Positions 22,266 through 34,000 of a stretch of DNA of 64,000 nucleotides are shown here, in pieces. Under the pieces are notes generated by a model. The model was not told the DNA's origin, made no database searches, and saw nothing but the letters and a program-made list of their open reading frames with translations. The position numbers were made by a program, and so were the translations under genes. This stretch comes from Prillingera fragicola. Lineage: Eukaryota; Basidiomycota; Tremellomycetes; Trichosporonales; Trichosporonaceae. The stretch's first letter is position 1. Each line of letters opens with the position of its first letter. The DNA lies in NCBI GenBank assembly GCA_002335605.1, contig BEDY01000002.1, positions 1,860,001 to 1,924,000 on the forward strand. The letters run 5' to 3'.

Positions 22266-23745
22266 CTACTTGTTCTGAGTACCAAAGTGGATACCCAGTC
22301 CGAGTGCCAGAGCGGCAATAATAACGACTGGCACAACGTCAGTGTGTGGCCGTGAAGCGACGCCGCAAAGGACTCACCGCAGATGGCAAAGCAGATCCAC
22401 TTCTTTTTCCTCGCAGCCTTGGCTTTGGCAATAGCACCGTCAAGCTCGTGGTTGCTGGTATTGTCAGCCCCTGCGCCACTCCAGTTGCAGCATGTACTCA
22501 CCCTGCGTTGACATCGGTCGACACCTGCATGGTCTGCGCCTCGACATTGTGGATCGCGTCGTCCTGCTGCTGGACGAGCATGGACATGTCCTGGAACATT
22601 TGCGCGAGCTCGGCCATGGTGCGCTCAATCTTGGCAATCTCGACCTGACGCTCCTGGACCTCACGGTAGGCTCCGCGGGCGGTAGTGTAGCGGTCCGAGT
22701 TGAGCATTGCCTGAGAGAACACCTGGGCGTTGCCGCTTTCAACGACATCCTTGATCTCCTGCGGGGATGCGTCGGGCTTGACAATCTTGAACTGACGCTC
22801 GACACGGTCCCGAGTCTTCTGGCGGTACTCCTTCTCAATCGTCTGGTGCTCTTGCAGAAGGTTGCGGAAACGGAGGTTGGAGGCTTCGGCCTGGCCCTTC
22901 TGCTGCTTGTTGCCCTTTGCGAGCTTGGTCAGGTTCTTGATCGCGGCCGCGCAGTGCTCGCGCGCAACGCGTGCCTCCTCGGCAAGCTGGTCGGCGTGGG
23001 CGGCAGCGTTGGGGTCGGTCGAGTTCTGCTGTTAGCACAGGTCCAACACGTGCAGCGGCTTACGAGACTCTGCTGGTGCGCGTTGCGCACGGCCTGGATC
23101 TTGGCCTCGAGGTCGTTGAGCTTTGCGGTGGTCGCCGTCTGCTCGCTCCAAAAGTCGTTGCCGCCAGCCGAGTACTGGTCCTGCTGGCCGTACGCGTTCA
23201 TCACGGGCGAGTACTGGCCGTTGCGACCAGGAGGGTACTGGGTGCCGCCGCCGCCCGCAGCCTGCGCATACGGGTTGTCGTAGCCCTGCTGCTGGGGAAC
23301 AGAGGGGTTACTGTAGGATCAGCGCTGCAAGAATGTACCAGAGGCTCTCTGCGGTGAGTGCACGGGCGGCTGCAGAGCTGGACCCAACGGCCGGGCACAC
23401 GTCGTCGCCGAGCCTGCTCCCCGCGACGCCTCAACACGGACACGGCCACCGCACAGCCCAGCAGACATCAAAGCATGCCTTTGTCTTCGGGACCATTGCC
23501 TCGGCGACATTCCTCCTCACAACAACACTCACGCGTACGACTGGGGGACGCCCTGTGGTAGTCAGCAACGTGTTCACGTCGTTCAAGCAGCCAGAGGCGC
23601 CTCGTGACATCGGGCAGCGGGTTGGCGGGCCAGGTGTGTTTGGACGTCGCCTAACCCGCTTTGCCCGCATTGTGTCGCGCGCTGGCGAAGGATATGACCA
23701 TATGTGACCGACACTTACCGACTCCTGAAGCCTGTTGCGAGCCAT
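22266..23745 (-). CDS. SSO1: Plasma-membrane t-SNARE, syntaxin Sso1-like
   Basis: Starts at the ATG at 23745 (MARNRLQES). A 20-nt micro-exon at 23533-23552 encodes GVPQSYA, followed by a Gln/Tyr/Gly-rich N-terminus, the Habc helices (FWSEQTATTAKLNDLEAKI; EKEYRQKTRDRVERQFKIV), the SNARE helix with zero-layer Gln (FQDMSMLVQQQDDAIHNVEA) and a single C-terminal membrane anchor after KAKAARKKKW, ending GLGIHFGTQNK. Qa-SNAREs of this type drive exocytic vesicle fusion. Introns are short except those flanking the micro-exon (~170 and ~225 nt). The C-terminal anchor is split over two introns. Confidence 0.88.
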
Positions 23746-24606
23746 TGTGCACGATCAAGATGGGGGAAAAGGGGAGAGAAGAAGGGTGGTTCTCTGATGC
23801 GTTGATGCAGTGAACGAGAAATGTGGTTGTGCGAGGTTGTGACGGTCGCGAACGGGACGAGGTACGGTACGCGTCTGGTTGCCTGACGGAACCAAGTCTG
23901 TGAGAGAGCAAGGAGGGGACGAGGTGAAGAGGCAAGGGGCCGAGGGGGGAGTCTGCAGCGAGAGGCAGAAAGGACTTTGATGAAAGTGTGTGCACTGTCG
24001 TGGAGAGGCGTGTAGATTGTGGAGGGGGCAAGGAGAGAGTGGGATGTGGGGTTAAGAATGAGTCTCGAGCTGGTTGATGAAAGAAAGACTGGCGGACAGA
24101 AATGCGATGCTGGTGGTCACAGGACATGCTGCACTGAAGCTGGCGGACACTTGGGAGAAGAAATGCTCCCGTGATGGAACGACCGACGGGGCAGGGGGGC
24201 GCGTACAGGGCATCAGAGCAGAGGACCGACTGCTCAGGGTCTACACCGCACAAGGGCGTTCAGGGTAACTGGGGGAAACGTGCATGCTCTGTTCGTGACT
24301 GTTCGTGACGAGAGGGTGCATGTCGGTGCTCGCTGTGCAAGCTGCCGTGTACAAAGTGTCCGACTCGGCACAGGCTATACAGCTCGCAGAGTAGTGTGGA
24401 GACTTGATACACCCTCTGCATCTGTTCTCTCTTCCACTCAATCACAAAGAGCCTCGGCCAGCGGCCAGCGCAAATCATTGGATCTCTAGGAAAAGCCATT
24501 AAGCCATCTGTCCAGGGCAGACGATCCAGACAAAAATCAAAGCGACAAAGGCCGTCGGCGTCGCAGAGCCGCCAGACCTGCTCATGACAGACTCAGGATG
24601 ACCCCA

Positions 24607-24641
<35 letters not shown>

Positions 24642-24898
24642 ATACCGTCTGGCTCAATCAAACTCCCGTATGCATATTCTGGTGTAGGTCTGTAGTCTCG
24701 TGATCTCGCGAGATAGACAAAATAGATCCTATCAGCACAGCTCTCATGACCGGCGGCCGCTGATCCTGACCCATCTGCATGCCATACCAACGTCGATCGT
24801 CCGCAGCACGGAGTCCACTATCATGCCCGCCTCACCCAGCCCGTCTGCGCAGTCTGCTCACGTCCGCGCACTAACGTACCTCTGGCGATACGTTGTGG
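23746..24898. other. Intergenic region with CTG repeat, 1.15 kb
   Basis: Upstream of the syntaxin gene and downstream of EMC7. Apart from the CTG repeat at 24608-24640 and purine-rich runs at 23.75-24.06 kb I see no gene. Confidence 0.45.
24608..24640 (+). repeat. (CTG)11 trinucleotide repeat
   Basis: Eleven uninterrupted CTG units between EMC7 and the syntaxin gene. A minus-strand frame through it would give a polyglutamine run but lacks gene-like context. Confidence 0.9.
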
Positions 24899-25934
24899 CT
24901 AACGCTTCCCGCCGCCGCGTTTACCACCGCGTCCGCCACGTCCAGCACTGACGCCCGCAGCAGCCTTGACTGCGGGCACCTCTGGCGGGGTCGAGCCCGT
25001 GCCGCGGGCGCCGCCGTCGGCGAGGATGCCCGAGAGCCTGCGATGGGTTAGAACTGCGCAGCAGGGACGCACGTCGCGGACACCGGGCGGCAATGTCCGT
25101 AGACGGTCCAGGCTTGGACTCACTGCTGGCTCCAGTCCATGTTGCTGCCCATGCGCTTGCGCGTGTCGGCGACCTCGGCGGCCATGTCGGGGTCGTCGTC
25201 GAGCGCGGCCTGTCTATCAGCTCGGGTACCCTTGCGGTGCTCCCCCATTTCCACTTGGCCGATGAGCCAAAGTGGGGCAAGAGGCACGACTTACCGTAAG
25301 TTTGGGCAAGGCGATAGCCATGCCACTCGAGAACAGCATCAGGAGCACCATGGGGCTCTTGAGCATCTGCAGCATGTTCATGCCCGGTGCGGCAGTGTAG
25401 TAGTTTTCGGCCGAGGACGCCATCAGCTGCACGGGGTAGGACAAGCTGGGGGTAGACGTGTTGAGCGGTGCACGGTTGGGATAAAACGCCTGCACGTGGG
25501 GTGCCGTGTCGGGCGTGGAGGGGATGGTGATCAGCATCTAGGTCGGGTCAGCTCTGTCGTCGTGGGTCAACGCACAGCCTGCGCGGCGTAGCCGGGGATC
25601 ATGGGCTTGACGACGTGCAGTCCCGGGTGAACGTCGTAGCTTGATTGTCAGCTCGGTCTGGAGTCGTAGCACTTACAACTCGAACGTGCCATCGGCCTGG
25701 AACCACGCCTGCTTCACGCCGTGATCGAGCTCAATGCGCGAGGACAGAGGGAGGTTCTCGGCGCCTTGGTCGTTAGCTCTCTGGACAGGAGAAAAGCCAA
25801 AATAGTACACGTACTGAGAATCTCGTTCGAGAGGAGGGTACCTTCCAGCGTCACCGCAATGGCGGATGCACTGCCTGTCAGCGCGAGACGGAGAAAAAGG
25901 CGTACCTTAACAACAACAGGGCGGCGAGCTTCAT
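24899..25934 (-). CDS. EMC7: ER membrane protein complex subunit 7 (EMC7/Sop4-type)
   Basis: Starts at the ATG at 25934. A cleavable-looking signal peptide (MKLAALLLLSASA) is completed by splicing to AIAVTLEGTLLSNEIL. A lumenal beta-sandwich follows (APENLPLSSRIELDHG; QAWFQADGTFE; YDVHPGLHVVKPMIPGY). Then come YPVQLMAS, one membrane segment (MLKSPMVLLMLFSSGMAIAL) and a cytosolic tail with DDDPDMAAEVADTRKRMGS, the conserved EMC7 end, and a Gly/Arg/Lys-rich terminus. EMC inserts tail-anchored and multipass proteins into the ER membrane. At least five small introns. Confidence 0.85.
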
Positions 25935-26548
25935 CCTGCCTGTTCGTGGGTGGAGATGGACTGGAGAGAATGGTGAGCTGGTGATGCAAGTTGTGGTTGA
26001 CGTTGCCGGATTGGTACCTGGTGACGATGACCACGTGGTCGGTGCCCCACACTGGACACCAGGCGCACCAGTGGCTATGGTTTATGGCCTCCGCTCCTGC
26101 AGTGTCCATGGATCCATGTTCAATGTTATGTATAGGCAGCCCCGTTCTTCCATTGATGAAGTTGGCTTCCCTTTGGCAGAAAGCACATACACTTGTTAAA
26201 GACACTAAATAACCCAGTCAAAGCTTTTATTGTCTCGCTGGTAGGTAATATTAAATTTCATGAGCGGGGATATGTTTGCAGCTAAAAGCATTGTTCTTTC
26301 GAACGGGTGCTGTCATGCAGTCTTGAAAGTCTCGATAAGTCTTTTTATTCACTGCATGTCGGTTAGGTTATCAAGACTCTCAAGATCTTACTCCTCGAGT
26401 CTGGCGCACTCAACCAAGTCGAAAAATGACACAAAACAATTAAATTGCCACTTCTCCCATTTCTGCGTAGGAACATATCAATATAGGTGGCTTCTACAAC
26501 TCAAGATTTATGGGTATAGCAACACATCGCAAAACAACTAGAGATGGC
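25935..26548. other. AT-rich intergenic region, 614 bp
   Basis: Upstream of EMC7 and downstream of OMA1. The part at ~26.2-26.55 kb is clearly more AT-rich than the rest of the window. No gene or RNA recognised. Confidence 0.5.
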
Positions 26549-28433
26549 TTATATACGCACAGGCTGCGCAGCAATCTCAGAATCCTTCGCGACCGGCTCC
26601 TGCTTCTTCTCCAGCTCCTTCCTCTCAGCCTCCCGCTGCTGCGCCTTGACTTCAATGGCGGCCAGTGTCGGCTGCCTCGACTTTCGGAAGGCCGCCATCG
26701 CTTTCGGCAGAGCCTTTGCAATGGCCTGTACCATCAGCCTGAATCGCACTCCCTGGGCGCACTCACCTCCTGCCTCTCCTCACTGCTGGGATGCGTCCGC
26801 AACATTGCCAGCTCATGCTTTCCGCCTCCCTGTGCGGCAACGTCTGCCTCGAGACAGGCCATGAGCTCCCACAGATCCAACATCGCGCGTGGGTCGTACC
26901 CGGCCACGGCCATGAGGTGTAGCCCAACGAGATCTGCTTCTTCTTCCAGTTTGCGAGAGTATGCCCGTTCGGCGACGACGTCGTTCAGCCAGTTGATGGC
27001 CATGCCCGCAGAGTCGGTGACGCTGATTTGGGTTAGAAGTACACGGCGGGGGCTAAGTTTCATACGCACAAGGGGAACGAGATTGTGAGCGCAAATGTGA
27101 AACCGCGAAGCACGTCAAACGCAACCGCAGCGAGATTCATGAACTGACCATCAGCACGGATCTTGCGCAAGCAAAACTCACGCCGAGATTCTCCACACCA
27201 TGCCGCTGCACGACGTGCGCCATCTCGTGTGCGAGAACGGCCGCGAGCATTGGGTCGTCATTATCTGGCAGCATGTCCAAAAGACCAGTGTAGAGAAAGA
27301 TTTCTTTACTCGGGAGCGCAAAAGCGTTCACAAGCTTTGGCTAGGAGGGTTAGCAATTGCCTCACACCAGCGTAGCAAAACGCACCGTCTCGATGACATA
27401 AATGTTCCAATCCGCCTCATCGAACCGGGATCTCTTGAGCGGGTTCTGGGTCTCTGGCCTGAACGGCAAGGCATCGGTTGCGGCTGCAGTAGCACTCGGC
27501 TGATACCTCTCCAAGCGGGTCTGCTGATCGCGCTCCTTCATAGCCAGCCCGTGGCCGTTGGGCGGCCACGAAGCGCCGTACACCATGCTGCCTTCCTCCT
27601 CCTCCAATGCGCAGACAAGGCGTTTTGTGACACGGGCTACTTGTGTGCTGCGGGCGTCTTCAGGCGGGAGGATGAGCGGGCCGTCGTGGAGAAGAATGTC
27701 CTTGTGTCTTGCACGTTAGTAACCTACGGCGAGGTGGAGACTCACTTGCGGAACGACCATGCTTGCTCCTCACCCTCGGACATGAGAAGGAGGCGCCATC
27801 GGCCTGTCCACGGGGATTGATCGAGACCTAGAGCTAGTACAAGACAGATGGCAAAGATCTAAAAGTCAGACTGATACTTCCTTTGCTCCACTTGCGACTT
27901 ACGGGAATCTGGATCAACAGCAACGAAGTCCTCCTGTACTTCTTCCATAGTCTGGCCGTCAGCGAACCGTTCGGGTACCCAGTACCTCGGTCGTAGAGCA
28001 GCTTCCACTCGTCTCCTCACTATCTCGCAAGTCTTACTCACTTGTATCGAAACACAAACGGCAAGAACAACAGCGTAGTCCGCGTAATGGCCAACAAGGC
28101 CGCCTTGATGCCGGGGGCGGCGACGAAGAACACATCCGACCTCCTCGGAGTCGAATGAAACACGCGGGCGTAGACTGCTGCATTCAACAACGGCGGTCCA
28201 CGTCCAACATGCACGCGAGTGGAGAGCTGTAGCGGCGTCGCGGAGGCCGGGCGGCTGAATGTGGTGATGGTGTGGTGTGAGCGCGTCATGCGGGGTGCGG
28301 CGCGGGGAGGCGGGTATCGCCGCTGCAGAGCCGCCACCGGTGACGCATCGCGAGCAGAGGAGAGTGGACGAGAGAGGGATGGATGCCGCAGTGGAGCTGT
28401 TAGAGAGCTCAACGCGGCTCGTGGACGTAGCAT
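26549..28433 (-). CDS. OMA1: Mitochondrial M48 metalloendopeptidase OMA1
   Basis: Starts at the ATG at 28433 (MLRPRAALSS). The Arg/Ser/Pro-rich N-terminus is a mitochondrial presequence, followed by a membrane segment (AICLVLALGLD region). The catalytic zinc motif HEMAHVVQRH (HExxH) follows MLPDNDDPMLAAVLA. The third-ligand helix is RKLEEEADLVGLHLMAVAGY, and DPRAMLDLWELM is also conserved. OMA1 is the inner-membrane stress protease that processes OPA1/Mgm1-type and other substrates. A Lys/Glu-rich C-terminal helix follows the protease domain. It is split by at least seven short introns. Its start lies 204 bp from the ARP2 stop. Confidence 0.88.
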
Positions 28434-28637
28434 TGGTGTGGTAGAGTGGGTGATAGACAAAGATCATAAGGAGCAGAGGGCAGGTGACTACTCGTTGCCG
28501 CGGCGGGTCATCCTCCACCTCCGTGACCGTGCCTCGATCTCAGCCCTCACAACCGAAGACTCTCCATGAACCCCATTCCTACACTGCACACGCTGCACTA
28601 CTTGGTTCATGGCATGCTACAACGCCTCTGCTTCCCT

Positions 28638-30023
28638 CTATTCTCCACGGGACAGCTTGTCCAGTGCACGCACGCCCTGCTCGTCCCACTCCTGCTTGGT
28701 GACCCAGAACGCTTCGCGATCCTTCATAATGTCTGCCAGCACAGCACCGCCGAGGAAGACCATGTGTTTCCTGCGAGGGGGGTCCTCGATACGAATCTTG
28801 AATTGCTGAACAGTCAGCATTGCCACACGCAACGCATGTGATACTCACCTTCAACCTCGCCGAGTCGTTGGCAAGCACGCGCGTCAGGTACAGCTGCTTC
28901 ATCTCCTTCTCCAGACGCGATGGGAAGCCGGGGTACATGGACGAACCACCCGACAAAACAATGTGCTTGTACAGCTCGGCACGGGTGTCAACGGCGGCGG
29001 CCTGGATGGTCTGGAACAGAAGCTCGCCGACACCTGGTCCCTCAACGTCGACGAGGTGAGGCTGGAACATGCACTCGGGTGCCTCGTAGCGTTCCGATCC
29101 GACCTTGATGACACGGCCATCGGGAAGGGTGTAGTTCTCGACCAACACAGTGGTCTCGTCTGACAGCTTCTTGTCGAGGTCAAGGTCGTAGCTCATAAAG
29201 CACAGCTGCTCCTTGATGTCGCGCACAGTCTCAAAGTCGGCTGTCCTCTCGAAGGCATATCCGCGCATGAGTAGGAGCTTGATGAGGTAGCGAGTGACGT
29301 CGCGTCCGGCAACGTCGAGACGACGGGTGAGATGGGGCAGGGCGTAGCCGTCGTATACGGGTACAATGTGAGTGACACCGTCTCCCGAGTCGACCACAAC
29401 ACCAGTCTGCAGACCTGTCTGTCAGCTACGTCCCACGTAAAAGAAACCTACCCTGAGCGTAAAGCGTGAGCACAGCCTGGATGGCAATGTACACGCCGCC
29501 AAATCCGTACTCCTCGAACATGACCTCGGCCATCTTCTGACGGTTGGCCTTGGGGTTCATGGGCGGCTCAGTGAGGAGAATCTTCTTGCCGTGGGTGTCG
29601 ACCTTGAGCTTCTCGTCGAACGTGTAGTCCCAGAGATGCTTCATGTCCTCCCAGTTCTTGACAATGCCGTGCTCCATGGGGTGGGTCATCTGCAGAAACG
29701 AGCGGTTCTCGGCAGCCTCGTCACCAATCATCAAGTCACGCAGCGAAGTGCTACCCAGACGCTCCTCGGCACGCAGAATGGGCCGTCCGACAACGGATGG
29801 GAAAACTGTAATCGTCAGCATGTGCGTGTCGTGCGCGCAGCACACGGCTGTGTCCATGAACACAACCCGAGTCGTTGCACTGACCATATTCGGGGAAGTT
29901 GGACCCGGCAAAGCCACACTTGACAAACTGCACAGTCAGCACCGCTGTCCCAGCCTTGCACTAGCTCCAACTTACACCGGTACCGTTGTCAACGACAAGG
30001 GGCGTGTTGGCGTGCTGGTCCAT
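28638..30023 (-). CDS. ARP2: Actin-related protein 2 (Arp2/3 complex)
   Basis: Starts at the ATG at 30023 ([16 protein letters not shown]); small first exons give [15 protein letters not shown]. Conserved blocks: [75 protein letters not shown], and the Arp2-specific end [20 protein letters not shown] with [18 protein letters not shown]. Arp2 is one of the two actin-like subunits that seed branched filaments, here probably for cortical patches and endocytosis. It shares a 350-bp divergent promoter with CRIPT. Confidence 0.93.
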
Positions 30024-30373
30024 ATCGGCTCGACCGAGGATACGTCGGGATGGATGGAACTAGGTGAGGGGTGGTGGTCGAGGGGAAGAGAAGGGATTTT
30101 CGCAGGGATTTCAGCCAGTAGGTAATAGCACGCGGGCCCGCGTGGTGTTGCAGTCGGTATGCGCGTGAGCAGGATAGTCGTGGATTGATAGACGAGGATG
30201 CAGTCGCAGTCGATGGTCCACCACGACCACGTCTCAGACGTCACCGCCCCCCGCGCACAGGGGTGCCTCGCCAACGGTGATTTCGGAGTTTGCCACGTGG
30301 ATCTCGAGATTACGGACTATTGGGTGGCAAGTGATCGACAACAGGCCATGTTCAGTCATCAACAACGTCCAGC
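30024..30373. other. Divergent promoter ARP2 / CRIPT, 350 bp
   Basis: Holds both promoters. No repeated motif identified by eye. Confidence 0.5.
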
Positions 30374-30898
30374 ATGGTGTGCAAGAAGTGCGAAAAGGTG
30401 AGCACATGCACCTCAGGCCAGAGGCCATACTGACGCATCAGAAAACGTCCACGGTCGCCACGGCAGACCCCTACAGGAACGTGACGGCTGGCCCGTCCTC
30501 GGCGGCCTCGGGTCGCAAGATTGGCGAGAACAAGCTCCTGACTGCTCGCGCGCGCGCATCACCGTACGCCAAACCTGGGGGAGTGAGCAAGAGCAAAGTG
30601 AATCCCTATGGTAACAAGTGTATTGATTGCAAGGTGAGTTAGTTCGTGGCGCGTGCAACCAGACCCTGTCGCTCCATGGACCTCCGGTCCGTGACGCGCC
30701 TTCCTCGTTCGTGAGGGGCTCTGCTGACGACGTAGCAATCTGTGCAGCAGAACAGCGCGACACGATGCCAAAAGTGCGCATACAAGAAGGGTCTTTGCGC
30801 TATCTGCGGTAACATTGTGTTGGACACGTCTCGTGAGTGCTACTCGCGCCTCCATGCGATGTGCTGACTCTCCAGGCTACAAGCAGTCGTCCAAGTAG
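30374..30898 (+). CDS. CRIPT: CRIPT-family cysteine-rich protein
   Basis: Starts at the ATG at 30374: MVCKKCEKK, a donor directly after the lysine, then TSTVATADPYRN, GENKLLTARARASPYAK and the CxxC pairs KCIDCK, CQKCAYKKGLCAICG, ending GYKQSSK. The four CxxC pairs and the C-terminal layout are those of CRIPT, a small zinc-binding protein named for PDZ binding in animals and since linked to minor-spliceosome and splicing-factor complexes. Three introns. It is convergent with the DOCK gene, 105 bp between stops. Confidence 0.9.
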
Positions 30899-31003
30899 AA
30901 TTGCATGGCTCTTATTATCACCTCTTCCATTGTCACTATATGTTGTATGCAGGTATCTCTCGTATCTGGGTATCCTCAAGATCCTCCTGATCCTCCTCCT
31001 TTC

Positions 31004-34000
31004 TCACCGCCGCAACAGGCTTCCGAACCGCCGCAACGTATCCTTGCGTAGGCCATTACTCGCTGACGTCACGGGTGTCGTTGACGTCGGCGTCGGTGTG
31101 GTCGTGGTGAGTATAGGCGTGGGTGTCGGCGTGGACGTGGGCGTCGTCGCCTCCGCCCTGTCAATCCTCACTGCACTATTGCTGTTCAGCGACGAGCTGT
31201 CGTGGGTGCTCGTGCTCGTCCGCGGGGCGTGGTTGACAGCCACACCGTCCGGGACAGTTGGCATCGTGGGCATGACTGACACGATGGGCATGGGCGGTGT
31301 GGCCTCTGGTGTGCGCCTGTCGTACGACTCGCTCGTCCTCGTCATTGCGCTGCTCACACTAAGCGACCGCGCAAACGAAGATGCCCTTGCAGTCGACGGC
31401 GTGAGGTCGTCAGACTTGTTTGACGCGTGACCCGATATGCTGCCGTTCATGCGCTTGGACGCGTTTCGGACCAGGGTGGTCTGGTTGGGCGCGCCGAGCG
31501 GTGGGCTGAGAAGAATGCCGCCGCCACGGGTATGGCCTGTGGTGCTGCCGTGGCCGTGGCTGCTGCTCACCCGGCTGAGGCTGATGCTGTCGCCACCAAA
31601 GCTGCTGACGCTGGGACGCGTCTCGTGCCCATGGCCGTGACCGTGGTGTGACGAAGTGTGGCCGTGAACCGATGCGCGCGGGCCAACGCGAAGTGCTGGC
31701 AGTGCATAGCTGTTCCTGACCGAGCGCGACGACTCGACGGGCGACATTGTGCGTGGCGTGTGCTCAATGATCGAGATATCGGTAGACTCGCGGCGGGAGT
31801 AGTCGCCATACTCGCGAGTGGTTTGCGTCGAAGGGCGTCCAACCTTGAAGCCTTCCTCCGGCTTTGAGTCGACCGAGACTCGCGGCAGCTCCTCAATCTC
31901 GTCGGCGTATGCCTTTTGATACAGAGTCTTGAGAGCCTCGTGGAACGCAATGTCCTTGTTGACACGGTGGTGGGCGGCGAGGCCGACCTGGATCGTGCGC
32001 ACATACTCGAGGACAGCCTCGCGCAGTAGGTTGACATTCTTGGCCTCTCCGGGATGACGCTCAACATATGCCGGGTCGAGAAAGTGTTTCTTGTACACAG
32101 GAATGCCACCGTTGACCCGCGAGTCGACCGCACCGTTGAGAACAGTGCCGAGCATCTTGACGTCGACAGGCACCGCCTCGGCGAGCTTGCGCAGTTCGCG
32201 GTCCGCCTTGCGGACGACCACAATTGCCGAGTCGACGGGCGAGATGTGGTCGTGGTGTATGTGTACCACCTCGGCACGGCTCTGCAAAGCAGGAAGCGTG
32301 TTGGCACTCGTGAGCGTCGTCTTCTCAAGCCACTGGAGCACAGCCTCGCGCTCTCCTGGGTCGACAATGTACGGACGCATGGTCTCAAACTTGTCAACGT
32401 CGTTGGTGCGGTAGTGCGTCTGCATCAACGGGTTGACGCCCTTGCGGAACACGGGCTTGGTCAGGTCGGGCACGGGGGTAACGCTCGTGACCCAGATGAC
32501 GGGCTCGGTGCCGTAGCGCATCGCCTCGGTCGGCGGCATCTTGGACCGGTGGATCTGCGCATCGGGGTGCTTGAGCTGCAGCGTCTCACAAAAGTCCACG
32601 TAGCGCTGCCACGGGGAGCCGCGGACGATAAACTCCTTGTCCAGGTTGAGCGAGGTGAAGTTTCCAAAGTAGGCTACACGGAAGTACTCTGGTTTGGGAC
32701 GAGATGACGAACCGATACGTTCCCAAAGCTTGGCCTCGTGTGTGAGGAGCTCGGAGATGCGGTCAACGTCAAATGTGAGGCGACGGTGCTCTGCGGCAAT
32801 CTCGCGACAGATCTCGGCGGCCTCCTCGTACGCCTCGGCCTCGGCCATGTACTCGAGCACATGGTAGAGCAGCGCCTCCTTGCGCTCAAACTGGTTCTGG
32901 GCAGGCAAGTCCAGAGTTCCGTACCTGAACTGGTCGACGAGCTCGCCGTCGACCTGCCAGTGGTACAGGTCGGCGTGGAGCTTGAGCGCCATACCGGCGC
33001 CATACCAGTCGCGCGCACTTGCGTTGATGTCCACCAGGTGGTGCACGAAGCGAATGTACAGGTCGTCGCGGCCGACCTCGGAGAAGAACTCCATCAGCCT
33101 CACAGTAGCGGCCACGCGCTCCTCCTTCCAGACCGGCGTCTCGGGCAGGTCGCGAACAGCCATCAAGAGATCGATGAACAGCTCGACCTGGTCCAGGAAG
33201 GAGCCAACGTGGGCGCGGAAGTTGTTGTCAATGTCGGGCGTTTCGTCAAACACTGCACGAAGGCGAGTAACAAAGTAGGCGCGCGACGCAGACTCGCTTG
33301 CCGTAATGGTCTTTTGGGTAAACTAAAATGTCAGTCTAGCCCGTGGAGGCAAACTCACGATGATCTCAAGTTTTTGGAAGATTTCAGTTTGGATGGCGTT
33401 AAACTTGCCATCGAGCACATATTCAGCATAGATCATGGAGAACAAGATATCCACAGCCGACTCGCACAGCCTCTCGTGCGAGGTAAGACAGAGGGTGAGA
33501 ATACGCTCGGCGAGACCAGTAAAGCGCGTCTGGTAGCCACCGTAGCGGTTCGAGTCCTTTGCGCTGATCGGCTCCCAACCGATCGCGTTCCAGAGTTTGG
33601 AGAGGATGGCCGCTCCGTCGTCGCGGAGGTCACCGGCGATAATCCACCCGGCACGGCGGCGCTGGAGACCTTGATCCTCGAGTGCGAGCTCGCTGCTGGA
33701 GCACAAGTCGCACAGCAGGTTGATACAGCGCGTCCAGAGGTCGACGTCGAAGCGCTCCATGTCCTGGATCGGAGGCACGTACTCCTCCCTAGAGAGAAAG
33801 TCGATGACGGGCTCGAGGAAGCGCACGACGGCCGTGAACCCGAGACCAGAGAGAGTGAGCCACTGGCGAGGGAATGCCTCGAAACGAATAACGGACGCAA
33901 ACACGTCAAAGGCGAGCTTGAGCGTCGCGGTCGCCTGCTCGGTCCCTCCCATCTCGAGAATGTCCTCGAGCCAGCGAACAATATTGCCGCGGGGAGCAGA

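Noticed and set aside
24593..24790. Minus-strand frame with polyglutamine run
   Set aside because: The run is just the translated (CTG)11 repeat; the frame is short, without promoter or exon context.
31427..33278. Plus-strand frames opposite the DOCK gene
   Set aside because: Shadows of a clearly conserved coding region on the minus strand.
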